A stretch of 30,052 nucleotides of DNA from Chrysochromulina tobinii (taxonomy: Eukaryota > Haptophyta > Prymnesiales > Chrysochromulinaceae): assembly GCA_001275005.1 (NCBI GenBank), contig JWZX01003322.1:1-30052 (forward strand), written 5' to 3'. Made by a program: the position numbers and the translations under genes. The notes under the pieces were generated by a model. That model ran no database searches. It was not told the DNA's origin and saw only the letters and a list, made by a program, of their open reading frames with translations. Of the stretch, positions 1 to 7,481 are shown one piece after another. Positions within the stretch are counted from its first letter, which is position 1; each line of letters starts with the position of its first letter.

Positions 1-120
1 CGTGGGGCTGTGCGGCGCGGGTGATGGAATGGGCGATCGCGCGTGCGAGCGCGCGGTTCAGCGCAGGGGGGTAGGCGGCAGAGGCGGCAGAGAGACTGCT
101 GCCGTCTGGAGCGAGGCCGT

Positions 121-620
121 GAGCCTACCGAGCTGCACTGGCACGATGTCGACATCATCGCCCAGGCCGGCGAAGGCGGCGTCGAGAGCCGCAGCCACTG
201 CCCGCTTGACACCGTTCTCGCCTTCCATCATCAGAGCCTCGTCGCCGAGCACCCTTCCGCTGAGAAGGTCGTCCTCTCCGACCTTGCTGAGGAATGGGTC
301 TCTGCACCTGTTCGACATCTACCCTACGCCCCGTGCCGCATATTACCTCGCGGCGTCATCATGCAAGAGCGTGCCCGCCTCGTCCCCGCCACCGACGGCG
401 GCGAACCCACCGCCGAGGCGTACCTCAAGCCGAGGATCACCACCGACAGCAGCCACGGCGGCGACGCCGCCGTCAACGCTGGCGTTGAGTCGCACGAGCG
501 CGGCACCAACCTGCCCCGCGCGCAGGATCACGCCAGGGGCCTCGCCATCTGCGACACCGCAGGCGGCGATCATCTCCGAGCAGCGTCGTACGTCGTCGAC
601 GCCGAGTCCGCCTACAGCCG
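121..620 (+). pseudogene. Truncated reverse transcriptase fragment, DIRS-like
   Basis: The first frame reads as protein-like sequence from about 121 to 615. It holds GEGGVESRSHCPLDTVLAF, then LPRGVIMQERARLV, then KPRITTDSSHGGDAAVNAGV (about 430-490), and ends with YVVDAESAY (to 615). The lysine-arginine-x-x-x-D-x-x-x-GG-x-x-x-x-N pattern followed by a D-A-E-S-A-Y block matches the early RT blocks leading to the first catalytic aspartate. After AY the reading becomes low-complexity Ser/Pro/Arg sequence, and the YxDD block and RNase H are missing. Upstream, between 1 and 120, protein-like sequence jumps between frames, which suggests frameshifts. No start codon belongs to this frame. It is best read as a decayed fragment. 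Confidence 0.5.
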
Positions 621-632
621 CCCAGCTCGGCG

Positions 633-2300
633 TTGGTCACGCCAGCGATCAGCTCTGACCCCATCTCCATCCCCACCGCGGTACCGTCACACGTACAGCA
701 CACATCCTCATCTCCCCACCCTCACCCTTCGCCTCTCATCTCATCATCTCATCATCCACCCGTCTCTTCCCCTCCTCATCCCCATCGCTCTCCTCCCTCC
801 CTCGCAGGCCTATTGCGCCACGCCAGGCTCATCAACCCGCCTCGGGCCATCCCTCCGCCCGCTCCCTCCGAGCCCATCTGGGCGGCCCGACGGCCACCCC
901 ATCGTCCATCCGCTCCCCCATCCGCGCCCCCGAGGACGCTGTTTCTACCCGCGCCATCCACACTCCCCGCAGCCTTCCAGCTCGGCCGCGCAGCCCCTGC
1001 ACCGAGCGCCAAGGCCATCGCCTTGCGCGCAAAGGTCCAGCTTCTCGCCACCCAATGCCATCTCTCGAGCGCAGTTGGGGAGTCCATCGCCGACGAATGG
1101 GTCGACACAGAGCCCGCCCTCGCCGCCACCGACCTCATCTCCTCTCTCCGCACGAGCCTCAAGCGCAGAGCCTCATCCACCATCGACCTCGACCGCGCTG
1201 CCACTTCCCTCGAGTGGTTTGCCGACTTCATCTCCGCGTCTTCACGGCGCCCCTTCCTCCCCCTCGCTCACGCTGGAGACATCCAGGCCGCGGTCTATAA
1301 CTCCGAGACCCTCGAGCTCTTCGGCGAGTACATCCGCTCCCGCGGCTCTCGCCAAAAGGGCAGGGTCGGCACCGCCATCGCCAGCGACACCGTCGACACC
1401 TACGTCGGCACCGTCAAGATCCTCGCCAGCCTCGGCGCCCATCACCGCATCACCTTCGAGTCTGCCAACGTGGTCATGCCAAGGGCGTCCAAGGCGCATC
1501 GTCGCGCCCAAGCACCCCCAGGCGAGCGCAAGCTCAAGCGGGGCATCCGCGCGCACCATCTTCGAGCCCTCGTCGCCCTCGGCTTCGACCGCACCTCCGA
1601 GCGCGGCATCATCGACTGGGCCGCCGGCCTCGTAGCATGGAACATCCTCCTCCGCGGCTGCGAACTCGGCGTCGTCCCCGGCAAACCTCTCGACACCGCG
1701 CGCGACGCGGTCTTCGGAGCCATCACGTGGCGCTCGCCGTGCCACGACAGCTCCGGCCTACCTTGGCTCGTTTGGGACGTCGTCCCCGCCAAGGACACCA
1801 CTGCCCGCAGGCGCTCGTGCCCCATGGCGATCCGGCGCCGGAGCGCCGGTCCTCTCGGCGCCGACCCCATGTGCACCTACGACGCCATCTTCATCGCGTG
1901 GACCGCGACCGCCGGCACACGACCCCCCGACTCTGGGCGCACGCTCGACCCATCTCTCGCCTCCCGTCCCTTCTTCATCGGACGCGATCGCGGGCCGTGG
2001 GACACTGAGGATACACGACTCCTCGCTCGCCGCTTCGCCACCGCGCTAGGACTCGACCCCTCCGAGTTCGGAGGCAAGTCCTTCCGCATTGGCGGCGCTA
2101 CCGACTGGCGCGACATCTTCGGCGCCGACGCCGAGCGCGTCATCAAGCAGCGCGGGCGGTGGCAGTCCGACATCGCCTTCCTCTACCAGCGCGCACTCGC
2201 CGAGACCCATCTACGGGGGTCCGCCGCCGTCGCCGACGCCGACCACGCAGACCTCGAGTCTCTGTGCCTGGGCTGGGTCCAGCCAGCCACGTTTCGCTGA
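633..2300 (+). CDS. Tyrosine recombinase/integrase ORF of a DIRS-like element
   Basis: The open frame is 555 codons. Its C-terminal half has the tyrosine recombinase layout: a box-I arginine in AWNILLRGCELGV (near 1650), box II as KSFRIGGATDWRDIF (near 2080-2120), then KQRGRWQSDIAFLYQR, where Trp stands in the second His position and Tyr of FLYQR (near 2185) is the predicted nucleophile. The usual HxxR histidine is Lys here. An N-terminal helical SAM-like domain is likely around 1050-1500. The frame opens at TTG and has no ATG before 1480. The pyrimidine tract ending CTCGCAG at 801-807 looks like a 3' splice site, so the protein may start in an upstream exon or the gene may be dead. The first 55 codons are probably not coding. 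Confidence 0.7.
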   Translation: MVTPAISSDPISIPTAVPSHVQHTSSSPHPHPSPLISSSHHPPVSSPPHPHRSPPSLAGLLRHARLINPPRAIPPPAPSEPIWAARRPPHRPSAPPSAPPRTLFLPAPSTLPAAFQLGRAAPAPSAKAIALRAKVQLLATQCHLSSAVGESIADEWVDTEPALAATDLISSLRTSLKRRASSTIDLDRAATSLEWFADFISASSRRPFLPLAHAGDIQAAVYNSETLELFGEYIRSRGSRQKGRVGTAIASDTVDTYVGTVKILASLGAHHRITFESANVVMPRASKAHRRAQAPPGERKLKRGIRAHHLRALVALGFDRTSERGIIDWAAGLVAWNILLRGCELGVVPGKPLDTARDAVFGAITWRSPCHDSSGLPWLVWDVVPAKDTTARRRSCPMAIRRRSAGPLGADPMCTYDAIFIAWTATAGTRPPDSGRTLDPSLASRPFFIGRDRGPWDTEDTRLLARRFATALGLDPSEFGGKSFRIGGATDWRDIFGADAERVIKQRGRWQSDIAFLYQRALAETHLRGSAAVADADHADLESLCLGWVQPATFR

Positions 2301-2679
2301 GCCAGCCAGCCAGCAAGCAGCATCCATCGCATCAGCATAGCATCTGCTCAGCGGGGTGGGGTGCGCCGTTGGCGAGGCACGCTGTGCCTCCCGCTTCGCA
2401 TGGGTGTCACGGCTTCTCCCCACATCAGGCCACGTGGCCCACGGTTCAGTTTCGTCAATTGACGAATCCCGGCAGCCCCGGGTTTCGTCAATCGCTCGGA
2501 GCAGACTAGGGTTACCCGCCAGACCAGGGTCACCGTCATTCACACGTCCGCACCTTCCCCAATCTCTATGAGAGGGGCCGCTACAGAGGCCTTTGCGTCC
2601 GGTACAGAGCGTGAACAGACAGGATCAGGTGGGGTGATCGGTGATCGGCTCCCTCACTCGCGCCTGGAATAAGATTTCA
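2301..2679. other. Intergenic: element end and upstream region of bestrophin gene
   Basis: No coding region is supported here. It begins with short CAGC-type repeats (GCCAGCCAGCCAGCAAGCAGC) and contains the palindrome at 2451-2489. It ends in the presumed leader of the bestrophin-like gene. No clear TATA element was recognised. Confidence 0.5.
2451..2489. repeat. Perfect 16-bp palindrome overlapping a 12-bp stem hairpin
   Basis: TTCGTCAATTGACGAA at 2451-2466 is a perfect palindrome. Its right half is also the left arm of a second stem: GACGAATCCCGG (2461-2472) pairs, with one mismatch, with the arm ending GGGTTTCGTC at 2489 across a short loop. The 8-mer TTCGTCAA and its complement thus occur three times in 40 bp. 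The structure lies about 150 bp past the recombinase stop codon. It may be part of the terminal or internal complementary repeats of the DIRS-like element, or a recombination site. Confidence 0.6.
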
Positions 2680-3954
2680 ATGGTGCTCATCGTCTCGCCA
2701 GAAGTGCTGGCCCTAGCTTTGATGACGCCTCGGGGCATGCCGAGGGTGCTCACTTTGATGACACCCCGGAGCATGCCGAGGCACCCGCGGCCACGCTGCA
2801 GCCTTCTCGATGAAATTCGCCAGGAGGCCAGCGTCACGCGCGGTGGTGTGCTGTCCGAGCAGCCAGTGGTGTTTGACGGCAACCGCGATGATGAGGCGCC
2901 GTTTGACATCGCCCGCTGGGACCAGCACAGGTCGTCGTCACGATATTCTCGTCTCATACCTGGCATCTTGGTCGGTCCTACCACCCGACGCATTAGCGGC
3001 ACCGTCGCACCGTTAGTCGTCTACTCCTTTCTCATCGGGCTCTATAATGATTTTGCACAATTCTATCCCTCGACCGTGGCGAGCATGGACCAGCCCATGC
3101 TGCCGTGGCTGACGAATCTCCCGTCGATTCAGCTGCCCTTGACGCCCTTCGAGCTCACCTCACCTGTGTTGGGCCTGCTGCTTGTGTTCCGCACCGACAC
3201 GGCAAACGACCGCTTCACCAATGGCTGTGAGGCTGTGTGGCAGATCACGTCATCCCTCCGTTCCATCATACGCAAGCTGGTGGTCTGGAGCGGCCGCGAT
3301 AAGTTCAGCGATGCGGAGCGCCTCGCAGCCTTGGAGCTCATTGACGCCTGCGTGCTGCTGCATGGTTGGATCATGGGCTCGTACCTCCGCGGCAAGCCCC
3401 TCAAGGCGGTGCAGGAGGCCCAGCTGCTCAGATTTGCCGCCGGGCGCGCCGAGAATGTGCCCTCAGATGGGTCCAAGGTGGCAACGACGCCCTACCTGGC
3501 GATCACTGCGATCTCGATCGGGGTCTCCCGCCGGCTGACCTCCATCTCAGAGGGGCAGGAGGTCAACATCGACGACGAGTTTAGCAAGGTGACTGCAGCA
3601 CTTGGCAAGTGCGAGAATCTGCTCCGCGTACCCATCCCGCTCGGATACACGCGGTACTCGGTGCGCTTCCTGTGGCTTTGGCTCTCTCTGCTCCCGTTTG
3701 CGCTTGCGAGCACCTTTGCCGACGTCAGCGCCGCGTCCACCAACTTGTTCGACAAGCCTCAGATAGGGCTCGCGGCGGCGATGATGTTTGTCTCCTTCAT
3801 TTTCCTCTCGATAGAGGACATTGCCGTGCAGATCGAGGAGCCGTTTGCGATCCTGCCACTGATCAAGTGCCACAAGTGGCTGATGGCCGACGTGCGCAGG
3901 ATGCGAACGCTCGTACGTACCCCCTTGGAGCGTTCGAGTGTGAATGTGAGTTAA
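2680..3954 (+). CDS. Bestrophin-like anion channel (RFP-TM/UPF0187 family)
   Basis: The product is a predicted membrane chloride/anion channel of the bestrophin family. In algae and plants such proteins sit in thylakoid or plastid membranes (VCCN1 type) or in other membranes. Hallmarks are the hydrophobic segment TVAPLVVYSFLIGLY, the block LGLLLVFRTDTANDRFTNG followed by EAVWQI, VPIPLGYTRYSVRFLWLW with a following hydrophobic helix, a further helix AAAMMFVSFIFLSIEDIAVQ, and IEEPFAILPL near the C-terminus. The length (425 aa from this start) fits the family. The frame is open from GTG at 2641, but 2680 is the first in-frame ATG. The N-terminal ~80 residues are not conserved, include a 12-residue duplication and could be a targeting region. 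An undetected upstream exon is possible. It is followed 597 bp later by the BCAT gene on the same strand. Confidence 0.85.
   Translation: MVLIVSPEVLALALMTPRGMPRVLTLMTPRSMPRHPRPRCSLLDEIRQEASVTRGGVLSEQPVVFDGNRDDEAPFDIARWDQHRSSSRYSRLIPGILVGPTTRRISGTVAPLVVYSFLIGLYNDFAQFYPSTVASMDQPMLPWLTNLPSIQLPLTPFELTSPVLGLLLVFRTDTANDRFTNGCEAVWQITSSLRSIIRKLVVWSGRDKFSDAERLAALELIDACVLLHGWIMGSYLRGKPLKAVQEAQLLRFAAGRAENVPSDGSKVATTPYLAITAISIGVSRRLTSISEGQEVNIDDEFSKVTAALGKCENLLRVPIPLGYTRYSVRFLWLWLSLLPFALASTFADVSAASTNLFDKPQIGLAAAMMFVSFIFLSIEDIAVQIEEPFAILPLIKCHKWLMADVRRMRTLVRTPLERSSVNVS
2718..2784 (+). repeat. 36-bp in-frame tandem duplication in bestrophin N-terminus
   Basis: A unit starting TTTGATGACGCC at 2718 recurs at 2754 with a 36-bp period and a few substitutions. 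It encodes LMTPRGMPRVLT followed by LMTPRSMPRHPR. Because the period is a multiple of three, the frame is kept. Confidence 0.8.
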
Positions 3955-4551
3955 TCGGACCGACGTGGTGCTCTGCACGCTGCAGCGTAGCCCGGCGAGC
4001 GAGTACTCTGTACTTGTGTTGACACCGCGTGGGGATCGAGTTCCGTCCTCTTGTAGGCGGAGAGCCCGGTCCCAGTGTGTGGTGGGCGCGCGCGAGGGGA
4101 CGGTCGCGCGTTTCACGTTCGCCCCCGGGGACCGTGACGTCCCTCGTCCGCGGTCATGTGCTAGTACTTCCTTACGGCACGACTTTTAGTCAAGTCTGTT
4201 CCCCGCCCCGCCCGTCCAGCCTCTCTAGTATCGCATGAACCATGATATAAGCGTGTCCTTTTGAAAAGGTGCCACCTTGACCGTTCACACAGGGGGACCG
4301 ATTAGACCGACTCACCGAGCGCACTTTTTGACCTAGGGGGACCTTCTCACTACTCAGGTAATTGCCTCTACATAGGCTTATTGAACACTGTGACGCAACC
4401 CAGACGCAGAGAACTCAGAGAAGCACAACATGCAAACATATGTGTGAACGTCAGCTCTGTGTGAAACGGCTGTGAGCAGGAGTTTGCGGTCCCCGAGAAG
4501 GCACCAACTCACAGTCGGAAAGGTCGTGCCTGGTGTGAACGTGGGTCGTCA
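3955..4551. other. Intergenic region, no gene recognised
   Basis: This is about 600 bp between two plus-strand genes. It holds several short GGGGAC(C)G motifs (around 4097, 4125, 4292 and 4335) and an AT-richer stretch near 4240-4420. I looked for tRNA and spliceosomal RNA signatures and found none that hold up. It presumably carries the bestrophin 3' end and the BCAT promoter. Confidence 0.4.
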
Positions 4552-5930
4552 ATGCTCGGCATCGCTCGTGCTCTTCCACGAAGCGCCGTCGCATCGTGGA
4601 AGATACGTACGCTGGGCAGTGACGCGACCAGCGTCAGCCCTCGCGAGCTGGAGCTGCTGCTGCAGGTGAGCCGTCTGGAAGGCAAACTCGCTGAGGCAGA
4701 GGCGCATTTGCCGCCGCGCACAGAGCCGGCGCGAATAACTAATTGGGAGGAGCTGGCGTTCGGCATCTTGCCGACAAATGGGCACGTGCGGCACACATGG
4801 TCCAGCAAGACGAGCTCATGGGACGCCGGCCGCTTCATCAGGGACCCGTACATGAACATGCACATCCACGCGGGCGTTCTGCACTATGGCATGACGCTCT
4901 TCGAGGGCTGCAAGGCGTTCCGGTGTGCGGACGGCCGGATTCGCGTGTGCAACCTCGACGAAAACTCAGCGCGCATGAACACGGGCGCTGCGCGCCTCGT
5001 CATGGCGCCGGTGCCCAAGAAGATGTTCAACAAAGCCATCGACTGGGCCGTGCGTGCTAACGCGGAGTTCGTGCCGCCGTACGGGTCGGGTGGCTCGATG
5101 TACATCCGCCCTTTCCTGATGGGCTCGGGCCCTATCCTTGGCCTCCAGCCGTGCCCCGAGTTTACATTCATGGTTGCTGTCACGCCTGTGGGCAACTACT
5201 TTGGCAAGGGTGTGCAGAGCGGCGTGCACGCGGTCATCTGCCAGGACTTTGACCGCGCGGCGCCGCGAGGAACTGGCGGCGTCAAGGCGGGCGGCAACTG
5301 TGCGCGCCGCGTCCGTCCTCCCTCGAACCACGCGCGCAGCGGCGAGAGAGCGGCTATTTCCTTGCCGTGCCGGCTGCCTGTTTCTCTCTCTCTCTTGCCT
5401 GCCTCTCTCTCTCTCTCTCTCTCTCTTGTGCCTCCTTCATTAGATGAGCGTGTGTGTGGGTGAGTGCGTACGGACGCTGCGCAGACGCGGCCGACCTCCT
5501 GCCGCTCAAGCTGGCCAAGGCGGGTGGCTTCGGCACGACGCTGTACCTGGACGCGAAGGAGAATCAGTACGTCGAGGAGTTCTCCGTGTCCAATTTCTTG
5601 GGCATCACGAAGAATGGTGAATACGTCACGCCACACTCGCCATCGATCCTGCCATCGATTACCAACAAAATGCTGATGCAGCTCGCCAAGGACAAGGGCC
5701 TCACCGTACAGCCGCGCCCTGTGAGCTGGGAGGAGGTCAAAACCATGGATGAGGTCGGTGCGTGCGGCACTGCAACGGTGGTCGCGCCGATCGCCTCCAT
5801 CACTGATGGCGACGTCAAGTACGAGTTTGGAAAGTTCGAGGTGCTCAACGAGCTACGCAAAACGCTCATGGCCATCCAGCTCGGCGAGGAGGAGGATCGG
5901 CACGGCTGGATGCGCGAGGTCGAGATCTGA
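4552..5930 (+). CDS. Branched-chain amino acid aminotransferase (two exons)
   Basis: This is a PLP-dependent fold-type IV enzyme that exchanges amino groups between Leu/Ile/Val and 2-oxoglutarate. Exon 1 is 4552-5299 and exon 2 is 5485-5930, giving 397 aa. Conserved blocks include LHYGMTLFEGCKAFR, MYIRPFLMGSGPILGL and FDRAAPRGTGGVKAGGN, which joins YAADLLPLKLAK across the splice. The Lys in VKAGGNY (about residue 245) is the PLP lysine. VEEFSVSNFLGI, SILPSITNKMLMQLA and EVGACGTATVVAPI follow in exon 2. Splicing restores the invariant Tyr from T|AC. The N-terminus (MLGIARALPRSAVASWKIR) is basic and free of acidic residues, so it may be an organelle-targeting peptide. Its 3' end faces the convergent AKAP7-like gene 274 bp away. 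Confidence 0.93.
5300..5484 (+). other. BCAT intron (GT-AG, 185 bp) with CT microsatellite
   Basis: The donor is AACT|GTGCGC and the acceptor is GCGCAG|ACGCGG. The conserved GGNYAADLLP motif is split and is restored only by this excision. The frame changes from the first exon frame to that of 5454-5930, so the intron is required. A pyrimidine-rich CT microsatellite occupies about 5385-5428, some 60 bp before the acceptor. Confidence 0.93.
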
Positions 5931-6204
5931 GCAAGGGCGATGGCTAGAGAAAGTAGCCTCGCGTGCGTTCGCGGCTGGGGCCGCGTCTGTGCGGCACCGC
6001 CGGGCTGCGATGTGCACTGCGAGAATCGGATGTGGCATGTGCACACCTGACCACTATCGTCCGCCCCGCCGAGCCTCTCGCGCCTTTAAGTGTGTGTGTG
6101 TGTGCGATGTGCCTGTGTGTCGTCTTCGGCGTCGCGTGCACGGCTGACGCCCAAACCCGCCCATACGCCATAGCTTTACGTCGGTCTACAGCTCAACATT
6201 AAAA
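5931..6204. other. Convergent 3' region with GT repeat
   Basis: This region lies between the BCAT stop and the stop of the opposite-strand AKAP7-like gene. It contains a short GTGTGTGTGTGTG tract at about 6091-6103. No coding evidence was found. Confidence 0.5.
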
Positions 6205-7041
6205 TTAGGACTCTCCGTCCACCGCACCGTCAAAATCAAAAGAGCAAATAGAGGGGAATGGCAGCGCTGCTTCGACGTGGTAGAAGCCGTCCGCGCCGAC
6301 GCCCTGCATCGCGCACAGCTCCATGCTCGGCAATGTGTGCCATCCCAAATCGACCTCGTTCACGAGATCGTCGAAGGCAACCGCGGCAATACTGGGCGGA
6401 GGTACCCCGCCTCGGTGCCTCCTCGAGCTCCACGCTCCCCGAGGCCCACCTGAGACGCGGCTCGTCTTGAGCAGCGTCACGTGTGGCACCCACGCGCCCG
6501 TCTCATGCTGCACTGCCAATCCGAAGGCGCGAAATTGAGCTGCCACATCATCAACAATGGTGCTCAAGCGCGCTCGATATCCGTCAGACTCGCCCACGCT
6601 CACATATAGCGCGCGTGTTCCAAAGCTTCCGAGGCCCCAAAGATGCAGCGTCGGTCTTGGAATCGCCATGAGCAGAGGAGCGCACGCATTCATGGCTTCG
6701 CGTGCACGCGCCATAGCCTCGTCATCGGCGCAATGAAGAACGAATGCCGTCAGATGAGATTTCTCCGGAGGTACATCGGTGCCAGCAAGCCGCCCATCAC
6801 GGCCAATAACAAGCTGTTGCACCCTCTGAACCTCTGCGTGGAGCTCGGGAGACGGTAAGCGAAATGCGACAAAGTGCGTTGGAGCATTATGCTTAGTTGC
6901 TCGCGGAGCAGCTTGGTCCCACTCCCGGGTGCCGCCAAAGAACGCCATGAACTCTTCCTTGGTGTAGGCGGCGCCATCTGGTGCAGTACGCACTTCGGCG
7001 GATGTTGGTGCCTCCATATCGTCCATATCGGCGTCCTCCAT
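6205..7041 (-). CDS. AKAP7-like 2H phosphoesterase (2'-5' RNA ligase-like fold)
   Basis: The product belongs to the 2H phosphoesterase superfamily, AKAP7 central-domain branch, whose members bind or cleave 2'-5' or cyclic nucleotide bonds. Both signature HxT motifs are present: KSHLTAF (about residues 94-100) and WVPHVTLLKTS (about 184-194). THFVAFRLPSPELHAEVQ opens the domain as in AKAP7-type proteins. The stretch YTKEEFMAFFGGTREWDQA precedes it. A Gly/Arg/Pro-rich insert of about 18 residues follows the second HxT. The frame is open to a TTG at 7080, but the first ATG is at 7041, giving 278 aa. A short upstream exon is possible. The actual substrate cannot be told from sequence. Confidence 0.8.
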   Translation of the reverse strand: MEDADMDDMEAPTSAEVRTAPDGAAYTKEEFMAFFGGTREWDQAAPRATKHNAPTHFVAFRLPSPELHAEVQRVQQLVIGRDGRLAGTDVPPEKSHLTAFVLHCADDEAMARAREAMNACAPLLMAIPRPTLHLWGLGSFGTRALYVSVGESDGYRARLSTIVDDVAAQFRAFGLAVQHETGAWVPHVTLLKTSRVSGGPRGAWSSRRHRGGVPPPSIAAVAFDDLVNEVDLGWHTLPSMELCAMQGVGADGFYHVEAALPFPSICSFDFDGAVDGES

Positions 7042-7481
7042 CCACGACGAGAAGTCCGTGAACTCATCAGAAAAGTACAAGGAGAAAAGGTCAGCTCTGT
7101 GTGTTTGAGACGCTACGCGCCTCTGCCACTACCACGCAAAGAACACAAGGCGCTCAAACGTCACCGGTGCGCGGTGGACTCTTGTTAGTAACTTGCTAGT
7201 TGTAGTAACTTGCCCGGTACGTGACTTGCCGCTTAATAGTGAGTAGTAGTCTGTAGTGACAAGCAAGAAACTAGCTGGTAACCAACCACTTACAGTGCGC
7301 CTCCGGCGCTTCCGCCTCGGACGCGGGCGCCGCCTCCGCGGGCGCGCCGGGGCCGCCTCTTCAGGCACGGGCGCCGCCGGCCCGCCGCCTCCTCAGACAA
7401 GGACGCGCCCGCCGCCTCGGACGTTTCATGTGTAGATAGCATCGATCTCAAAGGGTGCTCAAAAGGTGCTTGGATTGACTC
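7042..7481. other. Intergenic, with a decayed copy of EF-hand-gene repeat sequence
   Basis: Between the two minus-strand genes, about 7290-7430 is strongly GC-rich and resembles the EEAAP-coding repeats inside the downstream gene (7890-8010 region): minus-strand reading gives EEAAPA-like and SEEAAG pieces in shifting frames. It looks like a decayed duplicate of that repeat block. About 7180-7270 contains several TAGTAACTTG/GTAGT-type short repeats. No intact ORF of interest is seen. Confidence 0.5.

Larger units (their letters stand above)
1..2490 (+). mobile_element. Remnant of a DIRS-like (tyrosine recombinase) retrotransposon
   Basis: The left end of the window carries, in element order, a reverse-transcriptase-like fragment (about 121-620), a pyrimidine-rich spacer (about 660-807), a tyrosine-recombinase ORF (to 2300) and a palindrome/hairpin (2451-2489). 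DIRS-family elements have RT and RNase H followed by a tyrosine recombinase instead of a DDE integrase, and have complex inverted repeats. Here the RT stops just after its first catalytic block and no RNase H is visible, so the copy looks internally deleted and inactive. The left boundary lies outside the window and the right boundary is a guess from the hairpin. The RT assignment is by recalled motif pattern, not by a search. Confidence 0.6.

Noticed and set aside
43-1635. Long plus-strand ORF of 530 codons across the RT and recombinase region
   Set aside because: Only its first ~190 codons look like protein (the RT fragment). The rest is Ser/Pro/Arg low complexity and lies in a different frame from the recombinase.
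4240-4420. Possible spliceosomal snRNA (a minus-strand TTACCTG and a CACTTTTTGACC Sm-like stretch)
   Set aside because: The U1 5' end matches only over 7 bases, the order of elements is wrong, and no stable U1, U4 or U5-like structure could be drawn.
6420-6475. Intron in the AKAP7-like gene around the Gly/Arg-rich insert
   Set aside because: A GTGGGC donor and CCCAG acceptor exist, but removing the segment shifts the frame of the conserved downstream sequence.
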